A DNA stretch of 64,000 nucleotides from positions 1 to 64,000 of the forward strand of contig DAIRGA010000024.1 of the NCBI GenBank assembly GCA_036794825.1, read 5' to 3'. The position numbers were made by a program, and so were the translations under genes. This DNA is from RZYY01 sp036794825 (GTDB lineage Bacteria > Bacteroidota > Bacteroidia > Bacteroidales > 4484-276). Of the stretch, positions 43,863-52,191 are shown one piece after another. Numbering within the stretch: the stretch's first letter is position 1; each line of letters opens with the position of its first letter. Under the pieces are notes generated by a model, which worked only from the letters and a program-made list of their open reading frames with translations, ran no database searches and was not told the DNA's origin.

Positions 43863-44411
43863 TCATTTACTTTTAAAGGAACGCACCAGGTAAATAATCA
43901 GCGGGAGATAAACTGCGACGAGAAGAAGGGGCAAAAACCACATGCCGATACCTTCGGAAGCACCGGTTGCAGTGCGGATTGTAAAATAAACAATGATGGA
44001 AAACATCAGAATGATAATAAGTTTCAGCAACCTGATCATCCGGGTGGCATGGGTGTATTGGATGAGGGCGTTTTCTTCGGTGATTTTTACAGAATAATTG
44101 AAAATGTGTGGATACCGGTTGATAACCGTCAGCCCGGCATAAAGCAGGGTGGTGAGGATGGGCAATAGGATTAAACTGGTTTTACCACCATATCGGTCAG
44201 GATCTCCTTTGAAATCAAAATGAACCGGAATGGTATCGGGCAGCACGTTGAATGCATAAACAACCATTGCCCACATGGCAAGCAATCCCAGGATGCTGAG
44301 TATTTCGGTGAGATGGTCGGAAAATGTTGGTTCAGGTCTGACTTTTGGCCTGTATTCTTCTTTTATGAAGCTCTTTCGTTTTCCTGTGGTCATTTTCCTT
44401 TTTTCTGACAA
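43863..44411 (-). CDS. DUF1648 membrane protein
   Basis: This 182-aa protein has about four to five hydrophobic helices. The DUF1648 signature is visible in LPDTIPVHFDFKGDPDRYGG. Relatives include SdpI-like immunity proteins and domains of signalling membrane proteins, but this protein is short and the role cannot be assigned. It lies upstream of the efflux operon on the same strand with an 83-nt gap containing the pump promoter, so it is probably a separate unit. Met7 (44393) is an alternative start. Confidence 0.8.
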   Translation of the reverse strand: MSEKRKMTTGKRKSFIKEEYRPKVRPEPTFSDHLTEILSILGLLAMWAMVVYAFNVLPDTIPVHFDFKGDPDRYGGKTSLILLPILTTLLYAGLTVINRYPHIFNYSVKITEENALIQYTHATRMIRLLKLIIILMFSIIVYFTIRTATGASEGIGMWFLPLLLVAVYLPLIIYLVRSFKSK

Positions 44412-44468
44412 AGAAAATGAAAGTAACGCAAATGAGGTTCGGGTAAGAATGCCGGAAATAGGTTCTTG

Positions 44469-44957
44469 TTATTCCAAACCTGTTGGGTTTGCTTGTGGAC
44501 GGCGATCGCGGATTCTTTGCTGCAACTCCCTGTTAAATTGCTGTTCAGCCCTCAGAAATATTGCGATTTTACGGGGCGGTAATACTTTGCGAAGATCCTC
44601 AATCATCTTTTTCCTGAGAGCGACAGTTTTCTCGGCATGGCTCAAACGTGCATCTATCATCGCATTAATCTCACCATCGGTCATCGCGTCAAAAATTTCA
44701 GGCGATTCGGGAATCAGTTGGTCACGATCAGTTCTCAATTGCTTCAATCCGGCCTGGTACTCGTCGTAAACCGGCCAGAAATTGCGGGCTTCCTCCTGAG
44801 ACAGTTGCATCTGCCGGGTTAAATACCGGGTTTTAATCAGTTCGATATTTTCACGTTGCCTGGGCAGCGCCCGTTCGGTTTGAGCGGGCAATGTGCCCGA
44901 AACCATTACTATCAGTACTATCCAAAAAATTCTGGTGGCAATTTTGGTTGGCTTCAT
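44469..44957 (-). CDS. Periplasmic helical protein of the sigma-factor operon (Spy/CpxP-like)
   Basis: This 162-aa protein has a signal peptide (about 1-25, ending GTLPAQ). The mature part is helical and highly charged (YLTRQMQLSQEEARNFWPVYDEY, split by short turns), resembling the LTxxQ/Spy-like periplasmic proteins that often accompany ECF sigma factors in Bacteroidetes. It is the third gene of a sigma / probable anti-sigma / periplasmic set. It may sense or buffer envelope stress. The family assignment is by pattern only. Confidence 0.7.
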   Translation of the reverse strand: MKPTKIATRIFWIVLIVMVSGTLPAQTERALPRQRENIELIKTRYLTRQMQLSQEEARNFWPVYDEYQAGLKQLRTDRDQLIPESPEIFDAMTDGEINAMIDARLSHAEKTVALRKKMIEDLRKVLPPRKIAIFLRAEQQFNRELQQRIRDRRPQANPTGLE

Positions 44958-44969
44958 TTTTCAATGGTT

Positions 44970-45428
44970 TTAAAATCCGAATTCATCAATTTCATTCAGG
45001 TAATCCAGCAACGCCTCAAGGGGAATCTCTTCCAGATCCTCCAGCGGGTCGTCAGTAGGTAAAGGATCGCTTTCCTTCAAAGTAACCTGGGGTAAAACTT
45101 CTGCATTTTCCATCGTTGATTCAGGATTGTCTGCTGAATCAATCAATACAGTGACTGGCATTTGATTTTCGGTTAGTTGGATTGCTGCATTTTCATTGCT
45201 TTTCTGGTTGAGAAAAACAAAAGTAAGCCCCAGGAGGAGCAACAGCGTGGCGGCAATCCCGATAATGTAGTATCCTGAAATCCTATTACCTTTCGGATGC
45301 GCCTTACCCTGAACTTTTTCCATGATTGCATCCGGCAACTGGTCAAAATATCCTGGGGGGACATCCTGAAAGACGCCCGGATTCCGGCTTTTTAATTCAT
45401 CCAATCGGTTTTTATTCAAATCATTCAT
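44970..45428 (-). CDS. Probable anti-sigma factor
   Basis: From the ATG at 45428 this 152-aa protein has an N-terminal cytoplasmic part (MNDLNKNRLDELKSRNPGVF, then PPGYFDQLPDAIM), one transmembrane helix (about 55-78, IIGIAATLLLLLGLTFVFL) and an acidic periplasmic tail. This is a common topology for Bacteroidetes anti-sigma factors. The start codon overlaps the sigma-factor stop by 8 nt, implying coupled translation. The upstream ATG at 45449 would lie further inside the sigma gene and is less likely. No ZAS zinc motif is present. The role is inferred from topology and neighbours. Confidence 0.7.
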   Translation of the reverse strand: MNDLNKNRLDELKSRNPGVFQDVPPGYFDQLPDAIMEKVQGKAHPKGNRISGYYIIGIAATLLLLLGLTFVFLNQKSNENAAIQLTENQMPVTVLIDSADNPESTMENAEVLPQVTLKESDPLPTDDPLEDLEEIPLEALLDYLNEIDEFGF

Positions 45429-45927
45429 TTTCAAGTAGGTATTTTTCAATTTTTTTGGCCGCCTGGTGGTAGGTCGCTTTTAGAGTTCCCTCTGCAAGTT
45501 GGAGTATTTCAGCCATTTGCGAGTATTTCATTTCGTTGAAATACTTCATCGAAAAAACTATTCGCTGCTGGGGTGATAATCGTTTCATGGCTTCTTCCAG
45601 TTTTTCCTTTATCCTCTCACCATCATGGTGTGTCGCTGGTTCATACAGATCAGGATTTAAATTTTCATTTCTCAGAAAAAAGAGATTCCGGATTCGGTTT
45701 TTTCGCAAGTACTGCAGCGCTTCGTTGGTAGCAATCCTGAAAAGCCAGGTTTGCAATTCCGAATCACCACGGTAGCTCTCCAGGTTTGTCCATGCTTTGA
45801 TGAACGTATTTTGTAAAACATCATCGGCATCCTGGTGATTGAGCACAATACTTCGGATATGCGCATAAAGTGGCCGGCTATGATCCTCAATAATTTGTCT
45901 GAAATCGCTGCCGTCCTGTTTCAACAC
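45421..45927 (-). CDS. ECF RNA polymerase sigma factor
   Basis: This 168-aa sigma-70 family protein shows region 2 (HQDADDVLQNTFIKAW, with WLFRIATNEAL) and region 4 (LSPQQRIVFSMKYFNEMKYSQMAE..., a helix-turn-helix), separated by a short linker as in extracytoplasmic-function factors. It heads a three-gene minus-strand operon with the probable anti-sigma factor and a periplasmic protein. It presumably redirects transcription in response to envelope stress. The target promoter cannot be read here. Confidence 0.92.
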   Translation of the reverse strand: MLKQDGSDFRQIIEDHSRPLYAHIRSIVLNHQDADDVLQNTFIKAWTNLESYRGDSELQTWLFRIATNEALQYLRKNRIRNLFFLRNENLNPDLYEPATHHDGERIKEKLEEAMKRLSPQQRIVFSMKYFNEMKYSQMAEILQLAEGTLKATYHQAAKKIEKYLLENE

Positions 45928-46017
45928 TTTAGCTGTATTTGATATTTGACTTACAAAGAACTGAGAAATTCCGGAAAATGTAATTTCATTTTCCGGAATT
46001 TCTTGATTTTCATTTAT

Positions 46018-46854
46018 TTATGGAAGTCTGATAATCCTTGTTTTTCCGTTCACTGTCAGGGTGGCGAGGTTGTCGCAGGTGCCATCACCATAATCGAGGA
46101 GACGGGTAGGACGGTTCACCGGAACCGTTTCCACTATTCCGCTTACGATGTGGTGGCAGGAAGCTTCGCGACGCAATGGTTCGGTTATGGTACGGGTGAA
46201 GCCTCCGCCATTGCTGTTGGAGTGGCTTCCTGATCCGGTGATGAGGAAAACGTTGTCATACCATTCAGGGGTTCCAAATCCTTCGATCCATGTACGCAGG
46301 TGCTCCGATGACCATTCGACCACAAAACCGTTTTCGTGGAAAGTGATACTGCCGTCTGCCACGGTGCTGTACTCAGGCTGGCCGCCGGGATTTGGCCCGA
46401 GATTAGTCATCACCTTATTTCCCTGAACGTGGTTATCGTTCACGTAAAAGTTTTCGAATGTGTGGGTAATCACAGTCCCCGGTTTGTGATACCTGCCGGT
46501 AAAAGTAACGATGATTTTGCCGCGGCGCCATTTTCCATCATTGCACAGGCAGTTTTCGTCGCCAAAATCAATGGTCAGCACGCGTGGCATCACAGTAGTA
46601 TCAAGCGTAACTGTGGCACATTCGCCCAATCTCCTTCCCCAATTATCGCCCGATTTGAAATTACCCAATGCTCTTGAATAAGCTTCATCGGCAATTTCTT
46701 CGGTTTCGTCAAATACAGATTCTGCAATTTCCTCCTGTGCAGCCAGATTGGCTTCCGTTTCGGTTGTGTCGTCATTATCCTTTTCGCAGGCATTGAAAGT
46801 AACCATCACTAAAAGCGCTACAAAACCGTAAAACAACAATTTGTAAGTTTTCAT
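46018..46854 (-). CDS. Uncharacterised lipoprotein
   Basis: This 278-aa protein begins with a lipoprotein signal (MKTYKLLFYGFVALLVMVTFNAC) followed by an acidic linker (EKDNDDTTETEAN), the pattern typical of surface or periplasmic lipoproteins in this phylum. The remainder is beta-rich (GKIIVTFTGRYHKPGTVITH, FTRTITEPLRRE) and I recognise no family. It stands between the sigma operon and the divergent FKBP gene. Function is unknown. Confidence 0.75.
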   Translation of the reverse strand: MKTYKLLFYGFVALLVMVTFNACEKDNDDTTETEANLAAQEEIAESVFDETEEIADEAYSRALGNFKSGDNWGRRLGECATVTLDTTVMPRVLTIDFGDENCLCNDGKWRRGKIIVTFTGRYHKPGTVITHTFENFYVNDNHVQGNKVMTNLGPNPGGQPEYSTVADGSITFHENGFVVEWSSEHLRTWIEGFGTPEWYDNVFLITGSGSHSNSNGGGFTRTITEPLRREASCHHIVSGIVETVPVNRPTRLLDYGDGTCDNLATLTVNGKTRIIRLP

Positions 46855-46976
46855 CCTTTTAAAAGTTTAGTTTGAATTGTTAATACGGATATTAGATGCC
46901 TGAGCGGGTAATTGGTTTATTCGCCCCAAAAAAATCTGCTGGTACCAGGCCTGATATCCCTTTCCGGGAATTCGTC

Positions 46977-46984
46977 TAATTTTG
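46977..46984 (+). promoter_or_regulatory. -7 box of the FKBP gene
   Basis: TAATTTTG followed by C matches the consensus. It overlaps the upstream ATG at 46982, which supports the start at 47018. Confidence 0.45.
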
Positions 46985-47017
46985 CCGGGTTTTTTACTCA
47001 AAACCATTCGGATAAAA

Positions 47018-47497
47018 ATGAAAAGAACAGTTTTTTCGGGTTTAATATTCTTGCTTATTCTGACAGGGCTTTTTGCGATAACCGCCTGTAGCAAAGACGA
47101 TGATACCGCCAAAGAGCAGGCAAAGAAGGACGAACAGATTATTAAGGACTATCTTGCTGAAAACGAAATAGATGCCCAGCGGCACGAATCGGGTATGTAC
47201 TACCTTATTACGAAAGAGGGTACAGGCGACCAACCGACAAGTACTTCGCGGGTTGAAGTTTTTTACAAAGGGTATCTTACCAACGGCAATGTGTTTGATG
47301 AAACTACCCAGGGGTCAGTTATTTTTAACCTCCAGGGCCTGATTGAAGCATGGAAAATCGGGATACCTCTGCTCAAAGAAGGAGGATCGGGAACATTTTT
47401 CGTCCCGTCGGCTTTGGGCTATGGAAGCAGTGCCGTAGGGAGCATCCCCGCCAACTCCGTTCTCATTTTCGAAATTGACCTGGTTGCAGTGCTTTGA
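47018..47497 (+). CDS. FKBP-type peptidyl-prolyl isomerase lipoprotein
   Basis: From 47018 this 159-aa protein has a lipoprotein signal (LLILTGLFAITAC) and an FKBP domain covering the C-terminal ~110 residues. Family signatures visible are VEVFYKGYLTNGNVFDET, GLIEAWKIGIPLLKEGG, and FFVPSALGYG with the final strand SVLIFEIDLVAV. It should catalyse proline cis-trans isomerisation and assist folding of exported proteins at the membrane. The ATG at 46982 is rejected because it overlaps the promoter and would hide the signal. Confidence 0.92.
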   Translation: MKRTVFSGLIFLLILTGLFAITACSKDDDTAKEQAKKDEQIIKDYLAENEIDAQRHESGMYYLITKEGTGDQPTSTSRVEVFYKGYLTNGNVFDETTQGSVIFNLQGLIEAWKIGIPLLKEGGSGTFFVPSALGYGSSAVGSIPANSVLIFEIDLVAVL

Positions 47498-47544
47498 TTA
47501 CCTATCAGATTTGGCTGATTATTAAGCTTTTAGGACAGAAACAA

Positions 47545-48468
47545 TCAGGAATTCGCACCGGAAAAACTTTCACGGCTTTTTCTCACCTGCTTGTTGGCCA
47601 GGTAAACTCCCGTGAGAATAACCACAATCCATATGACGTAGCTAAACAAAAATGACTCGCCATCCACAATCCCCCAGATGGTCGAAACGATGGGCATCAG
47701 GTAGGTTACGCTGGATGAAAAAAGCGCTGAAGTGCGTTTGATCACCCAAAAGTTGGCGATTATGGCCAGCGAAGTTCCCACCACGGCAAGTATAGCGATA
47801 TATCCCACTCCTTCCCAGGATTCAGGGTGTGATTGCAGGACACTGGTAAAGTCTGTACCGGCCAGAAGGTAAGCCAGCACAGGAATTCCGACAAAAAAGA
47901 ATGAGATTGAGGCGATGGTGGGAGCGTCATACCCAAAAAGGTAGTTTTTGATGAAATTCATTTGAAAGCCATAGAGCATCGTAGCAAAAATGACCAGTGA
48001 GGCCGGAAAAAAATTCAGCGAAAAATCACCGTTTCCGGTTACCCAGAGCAGTCCGGTTGCCCCTACCAGCCCGATGATTACGCCGGAAACATTCACAAAA
48101 CGTGTATGCCGTCCAAAAAACAGCACTCCTGCAACCAGGGTAAACAGGGGAGTCAGCGAATTGAGAATTCCCGCCATATAGCTGTCTATTTGGGTTTGAG
48201 CACGGGCAAAGAGGTAAGCGGGGATGGCGTTTCCGATCAATCCGGAAATAACGAACAGGTGGAAATCTTTCCTGCGGATTTTCGGCAAACGAATCAATGC
48301 AACCGGCAGCAGCGAAAGGAAACTGATGGAGACCCTCAAAGCAGCAACCTGCGTGTTTTCGAAAAACTCAAGTCCCCGTTTGATGAGGATAAAAGAACTG
48401 CCCCAGATAATCATCAGGGCAAAAAGGATAAGCCAGTCAAGCAGTGCGGGTTTGTTCTCCTGTTGCAT
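47545..48468 (-). CDS. EamA/DMT-family transporter
   Basis: From Met7 (48468) this is a 307-aa inner-membrane protein with ten predicted helices in two EamA repeats. The first repeat opens WLILFALMIIWGSSFILIKRG and the second begins near LPGNGDFSLNF-like residues around 150. Such transporters export metabolites or amino acids; the substrate cannot be deduced. The ATG at 48486 is also possible. It is convergent with the FKBP gene. Confidence 0.88.
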   Translation of the reverse strand: MQQENKPALLDWLILFALMIIWGSSFILIKRGLEFFENTQVAALRVSISFLSLLPVALIRLPKIRRKDFHLFVISGLIGNAIPAYLFARAQTQIDSYMAGILNSLTPLFTLVAGVLFFGRHTRFVNVSGVIIGLVGATGLLWVTGNGDFSLNFFPASLVIFATMLYGFQMNFIKNYLFGYDAPTIASISFFFVGIPVLAYLLAGTDFTSVLQSHPESWEGVGYIAILAVVGTSLAIIANFWVIKRTSALFSSSVTYLMPIVSTIWGIVDGESFLFSYVIWIVVILTGVYLANKQVRKSRESFSGANS

Positions 48469-48641
48469 TAAAATCCGGAAATTCACGGTAAGCCAAATCG
48501 GCCGGCAAAATAAAGAAATATTGTGCTGGTCAGAGATTAGAATTTTTGGGGCGCTGGTCTTCGATCTTCAAATCAATGAAAATAAAATCCCCGCCTCGTT
48601 GGGCAGGGATTATGCTTTGGTTTTACTTCAGAAAAAAGTGT

Positions 48642-49166
48642 TTACAATCCAGATTCCTGGATAATCTGTTTAACCCATTTTTCAATTCTCTGGTCGGTGA
48701 GTTCCGGCTGTTGATCCTCATCGAGGGCCAGCCCTATAAATTTTCCATTTACAATGGATTCGGATCCGGTGTGTTCGTAGCCATCTGTTGGCCAGCTACC
48801 TATCAGCCTGGCGCCAACACGGTCAAATTCTTTTTTGATGACCTTCATGCCATCCACGAAGTGGTCGGGGTAAAGCACCTGATCGCCAAGACCGAAAATG
48901 GCAACCGGTTTACCATCGAGATGAGCGTTAGTAAGGCGGTTGAAAAACTCAAACCAGAGATTGTTGCCCGAGGCTTTCTCCCAGGTATCTGCGCCCACCG
49001 TTGCGCCTCCCACTATCACAAGGTCGTAATAAGGAAGGTCAAGCTCCCCGATAGCGTCGAGGCTGAAAATCTCAGTTTCAAAACCCGTGAGTTGTTTAGC
49101 GATCTTTTTCGCACAGTGCTCTACATTTCCGCCTTTTGCCCAATAAAAAAGTCCTATTTTTTTCAT
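48642..49166 (-). CDS. fldA: Flavodoxin
   Basis: This 174-aa protein has the flavodoxin length and fold pattern: an N-terminal strand (KKIGLFYWAKGGNVE), the 50s-type loop (VIVGGATVGADTW) and the 90s loop with strand (VAIFGLGDQVLYPD). The phosphate loop reads WAKGGNVE instead of the usual (S/T)xTGNTE, so FMN phosphate binding may differ. It would carry low-potential electrons. It has a well-formed promoter (49208-49237) and is monocistronic. The gene symbol follows the family. Confidence 0.88.
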   Translation of the reverse strand: MKKIGLFYWAKGGNVEHCAKKIAKQLTGFETEIFSLDAIGELDLPYYDLVIVGGATVGADTWEKASGNNLWFEFFNRLTNAHLDGKPVAIFGLGDQVLYPDHFVDGMKVIKKEFDRVGARLIGSWPTDGYEHTGSESIVNGKFIGLALDEDQQPELTDQRIEKWVKQIIQESGL

Positions 49167-49207
49167 ATTTTAATGATGTTTCAAATGTTTCCTGATAAAT
49201 AAGGGAA

Positions 49208-49237
49208 CAAAGTTATCCTAATTTGGTTTGACGACAA
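49208..49237 (-). promoter_or_regulatory. Complete -33/-7 promoter of the flavodoxin gene
   Basis: On the minus strand TTTG (49234-49237) is followed after 18 nt by TAACTTTG (49208-49215), matching the Bacteroidetes consensus. It lies 41 nt from the ATG. Confidence 0.65.
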
Positions 49238-49258
49238 AAACCCCCTGCGTGCAGCCGT

Positions 49259-49912
49259 TTAATTATTTTCCGGTGTTTTTTGTTTGTTGCTTTCGGTTGC
49301 CCGGTTCATAAAGCTGTCGTACAGGCTCATGATTTTATGAATGGCTTCAGAGCCTCCGGCCAGCACAAACCCGGTAAGCAGCACATCCACAACAATAAAA
49401 AGCCTGGCATGAATGCCATCAGCAGGGGTGGGTAAAAGGTAAATGCTCCCAAGAATCCGGACTCCTATCAACGACACAATCACCCCGATAACCATGCCTG
49501 TCCATAGTGCAGCCAGCCTCGAATCGGCGCGGTAGTCTGACCGGGTATCTTCGGCATCTTCAATGCTTTGTAGCATATTGTTACGGATTTTGATGGTCTC
49601 CGGATCATCGTTTCTGGCAATTTCTCCCAACTCCCTTTTCAATCTACCGATCTGACGGTCGAGACGGTCGGCGCCGGCACTGCGCCCGATGGACAAAGCA
49701 AACTCAATTGCGCGTTCGACAAATAGAGATACCATTAGCAGTAACCCCAGCATTTCGGGCAGCGATGTAATATCCACCTCAGGTTTTATTTCCAGAACGC
49801 CGGTTTCGTAGTACCAGGCGACGATAATTGCGCCAATAACAATTACAATGCCCCTGAATTTGATAATCCCTTCCATCCGGGATTTTTTTGGTTGTAGATT
49901 TCCATTTGACAT
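49259..49912 (-). CDS. Uncharacterised inner-membrane protein
   Basis: This 217-aa protein has about four hydrophobic helices (IVIVIGAIIVAWYY; MLGLLLMVSLFVERAIEFAL; LWTGMVIGVIVSLIGVRILG; IVVDVLLTGFVLAGGSEAI). A charged, probably cytoplasmic helical hairpin (RLDRQIGRLKRELGEIAR) sits between the second and third. I recognise no named family. A -7 box precedes it. It is the last ordinary gene before the remnant and ATPase region. Confidence 0.7.
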   Translation of the reverse strand: MSNGNLQPKKSRMEGIIKFRGIVIVIGAIIVAWYYETGVLEIKPEVDITSLPEMLGLLLMVSLFVERAIEFALSIGRSAGADRLDRQIGRLKRELGEIARNDDPETIKIRNNMLQSIEDAEDTRSDYRADSRLAALWTGMVIGVIVSLIGVRILGSIYLLPTPADGIHARLFIVVDVLLTGFVLAGGSEAIHKIMSLYDSFMNRATESNKQKTPENN

Positions 49913-49952
49913 GGCTTTCAGATTTTTGGTTTCAAAACTGTATTGAATTTCA

Positions 49953-50276
49953 ATGACAAAGATAATTTGTTTGCTGAAAAAAGAAGTTCAGGAGATTATA
50001 AATTTTCACAATCAGCATCTGCGATTAATTGGCTGCAACTACCCAGAGGAGCTTATCAGGGCTGCCGATTACTCTTTTATTGATAGGAAAGCAGTATGTT
50101 CTGATTTTCGGGCTAAAGATCATTGGGCAAAAGATGTCCCTGGCAGCTATAATCGGTGTGAAAACTAAGAATGCAGAACTGAAATTGATGTCTCAAAATG
50201 GCCGGCGGGGGTTTATTTTTGCCTGACGAAAACTGGGAATGAAACCATCTGCCAGAAATTCATGAAAGAATATTAA
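49953..50276 (+). pseudogene. Decayed 3' end of a T9SS-secreted protein gene
   Basis: The frame ending at the TAA at 50274-50276 encodes TEIDVSKWPAGVYFCLTK, then TGNETICQKFMKEY. This closely parallels the T9SS sorting-domain end of the gene at 56688 (TEIDISKWPVGVYLCRMQ). An in-frame TAA at 50166-50168 interrupts it, and upstream only vaguely similar sequence remains. No signal peptide or main body is left. It is therefore a remnant of a secreted repeat protein, directly before a kinase remnant. Confidence 0.7.
49957..49964 (-). promoter_or_regulatory. -7 box for the membrane protein gene
   Basis: Minus-strand TATCTTTG, 44 nt upstream of the ATG at 49912, matches the consensus. It lies inside the pseudogene area. 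Confidence 0.4.
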
Positions 50277-50332
50277 AGGATAACTGATATTCCAAAGAGA
50301 AATCAAGTGCTGCAAACTTCAGAGATAATCAG

Positions 50333-50449
50333 CGCATCAAAGTCATCAACCGCAAGCACCGCCGTAAGATCACCATGGAGATCATTGACCTGAAAGATGA
50401 AAACGGCGAAGCGAGAGGGACGAGGGTGGTGTTTGGGGCGCCGGGGTGA
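50333..50449 (+). pseudogene. Histidine-kinase 3' tail, copy R1
   Basis: The reading frame encodes RIKVINRKHRRKITMEIIDL, then KDENGEARGTRVVFGAPG and stop. This is the last part of a LytS-type kinase ATPase domain, as in the intact kinase at 60216 (RINHLNKRQKLKITLDVIDL). No kinase body precedes it. It is the longest of five same-orientation copies and lies upstream of ATPase A. Confidence 0.78.
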
Positions 50450-50470
50450 AAAAAAGTTCAAATGGAGATT

Positions 50471-50507
50471 ATTATGTTTGAAAAACATTATTTTTGTCAA
50501 ACATAAT
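50471..50507 (+). promoter_or_regulatory. Promoter of ATPase A nested in an 11-bp inverted repeat
   Basis: ATTATGTTTGA (50471-50481) and TCAAACATAAT (50497-50507) are perfect inverted repeats. Between them lies TATTTTTG (50489-50496), a -7 box. A dimer bound here would block the promoter. The ATG used is probably 50524. Confidence 0.65.
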
Positions 50508-50523
50508 TACTGAAGGTATAGCC

Positions 50524-51891
50524 ATGTTTTTAAACAGACAAAAAGAAATTGAGCGTATTGAGCAATCATTGCAGCGCGATAAATCGCAATTGATCGTGAT
50601 CTACGGAAGACGAAGATGCGGGAAATCCACGTTGCTTCAACAGATGTTGCCACCTGAAGCAATCTATTTTTCTGCTGATTTGAGAGAAAAACCATTACAA
50701 ATTGTTGCTTTTTCAAAGCAAATTGAAAAGATAGCCCCCGGTTTTTCCAAACCGGTTTATCCAGATTGGGAAAGCTTTTTTATTAGTTTGAATAATGCTC
50801 TGACAAAAAAAACTATTGTGTGTATTGATGAATTCCCCTATTTGGCAAAAAACAGCCCTGAATTGCCCTCCATTTTGCAAACGATTGTTGACAATCAGCG
50901 CAATAGCAACTATCATTTGATACTTTGCGGCTCATCACAACAAATGATGCACAGCATGGTACTCGACAGCGCTTCACCACTATATGGCAGGTGCGATGAG
51001 ATCATTAAAGTAAAACCAATGGCGATCCGATATCTGCAGGAATACCTTTCGATATCACCGGTGGAGGCAGTTCACGAATTTGGTGTTTGGGGCGGTGTGC
51101 CACGATATTGGGAGGTTAGAAAGCAATATGGGAGTTTTGATTTTGCAGTTAAAAACAGCATTCTCGATCAAAATGGTTTACTGAATGAGGAACCGGAACG
51201 ACTATTTTCAGATGAACTGCGCACCTCTGTTCAGGCTTATTCAATCCTAAGTTTGATCGGTGCGGGTGTTCATCGTCCCTCTGAAATTTCTGCCAGGTTA
51301 GATAAACCAGCAACTCAATTATCAAGAATGTTTGGATTTCTAGTCAATCAGGGTTATATAAAACGTGAAATACCTTACGGAGAACCCCCAAGATCATCAA
51401 AAAAAAGCCTTTACAAAATTGATGATCCATTTATAAATTTCTATTTCACCTTTCTGGTTCCCAACAGAAGCAGGCTTGAATTTGATATGGTTGATCAGGT
51501 TTGGGACGAAATTGCAGAAAAATATAATCAGTATGTTTCGGTGATCTGGGAGGATTTATGCAGAAAAGCAATACCACATCTCGAGATTGAAGGGAAAAAG
51601 TTCAATCCTGCTTCGCGATGGTGGGGTGGCGGTTTAAACAAAAAAGCGATGGAATTAGATATAGTCGCAATTTCAACCGACCAAACTACATTGCTGATTG
51701 GTGAAGCAAAATGGTCCGACAGAAACCAATCTAACGAAATATCAGAATTACTGGAGATGAAAGAAAGCAACATTCCATTTACAAAACCGGAAAACATCAT
51801 CAAAGTTCTTTTCCAGAAGTTACCAGCATCGCATCCAAATATCATTGTTTTTACACCTGATCATATTATCAATCTACTGACTTTGTCCTGA
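50524..51891 (+). CDS. AAA ATPase with DUF234 nuclease-like tail (ATPase A)
   Basis: From 50524 this 455-aa protein has an archaeal-type ATPase module (Walker A GRRRCGKST near residue 30; Walker B TIVCIDEF near 100). A winged-helix region follows (RPSEISARLDKPATQLSRMF, about 250-300). The DUF234-like C-terminal domain has a PD-(D/E)XK-like pattern (MELDIVAIS ... LLIGEAKW). The ATG at 50494 would lie inside the operator and is rejected. It sits between kinase tails R1 and R2. Such genes are thought to be mobile or selfish, possibly acting on DNA; no partner gene is present. Confidence 0.82.
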   Translation: MFLNRQKEIERIEQSLQRDKSQLIVIYGRRRCGKSTLLQQMLPPEAIYFSADLREKPLQIVAFSKQIEKIAPGFSKPVYPDWESFFISLNNALTKKTIVCIDEFPYLAKNSPELPSILQTIVDNQRNSNYHLILCGSSQQMMHSMVLDSASPLYGRCDEIIKVKPMAIRYLQEYLSISPVEAVHEFGVWGGVPRYWEVRKQYGSFDFAVKNSILDQNGLLNEEPERLFSDELRTSVQAYSILSLIGAGVHRPSEISARLDKPATQLSRMFGFLVNQGYIKREIPYGEPPRSSKKSLYKIDDPFINFYFTFLVPNRSRLEFDMVDQVWDEIAEKYNQYVSVIWEDLCRKAIPHLEIEGKKFNPASRWWGGGLNKKAMELDIVAISTDQTTLLIGEAKWSDRNQSNEISELLEMKESNIPFTKPENIIKVLFQKLPASHPNIIVFTPDHIINLLTLS

Positions 51892-51911
51892 ATTGGTCAA
51901 TTTTCAAGGCT

Positions 51912-52005
51912 ATCAAACCGCCAGCATCACCATGGAGATCATTGAGCTGAAAGATGAGCAGGGTGAAGCACGAGGGACGAGGGTGATGTTTGGGGCGCCG
52001 GCGTG
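51912..52005 (+). pseudogene. Histidine-kinase 3' tail, copy R2
   Basis: SITMEIIELKDEQGEARG then TRVMFGAPA and stop can be read, directly after ATPase A. At DNA level it matches R1 closely across the last ~75 nt; the 5' part carries a small deletion. It ends at the same stop-codon position as the other copies. Confidence 0.75.
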
Positions 52006-52039
52006 AGATGGAAACTTCAACCGTGAAAAACCACAAATC

Positions 52040-52167
52040 TTTGGATTTAGGACATATTTTGCCCCAAATTGATTTGGATTTATGACTTGTTGAGCAAATT
52101 TTGGTTTGGATTTATGACATATTACGCTCGTATTTGGTTTGGATTTATGACAGAATTAGTATTTTTG
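52040..52167 (+). promoter_or_regulatory. Four helically phased iterons and promoter of ATPase B
   Basis: The motif TTTGGATTTATGACA (first copy TTTGGATTTAGGACA) begins at 52040, 52073, 52105 and 52138. The steps are 33, 32 and 33 bp, about three helical turns each, so all copies face the same side of the helix. A -7 box TATTTTTG follows at 52160-52167, 25 nt before the ATG at 52192. The array probably binds a regulator, perhaps ATPase B. Confidence 0.7.
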
Positions 52168-52191
52168 CATATGCTTTAAAAACCTAATGTT

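Noticed and set aside
48546..49202. 218-codon plus-strand frame antisense to flavodoxin
   Set aside because: The minus strand encodes a full flavodoxin with a complete promoter; this frame has no family features.
52040..52154. Regularly spaced repeats considered as a CRISPR array
   Set aside because: Repeats are only ~15 nt with ~18-nt gaps, only four copies, and the gaps share sequence; no cas genes are present. Iterons explain them better.
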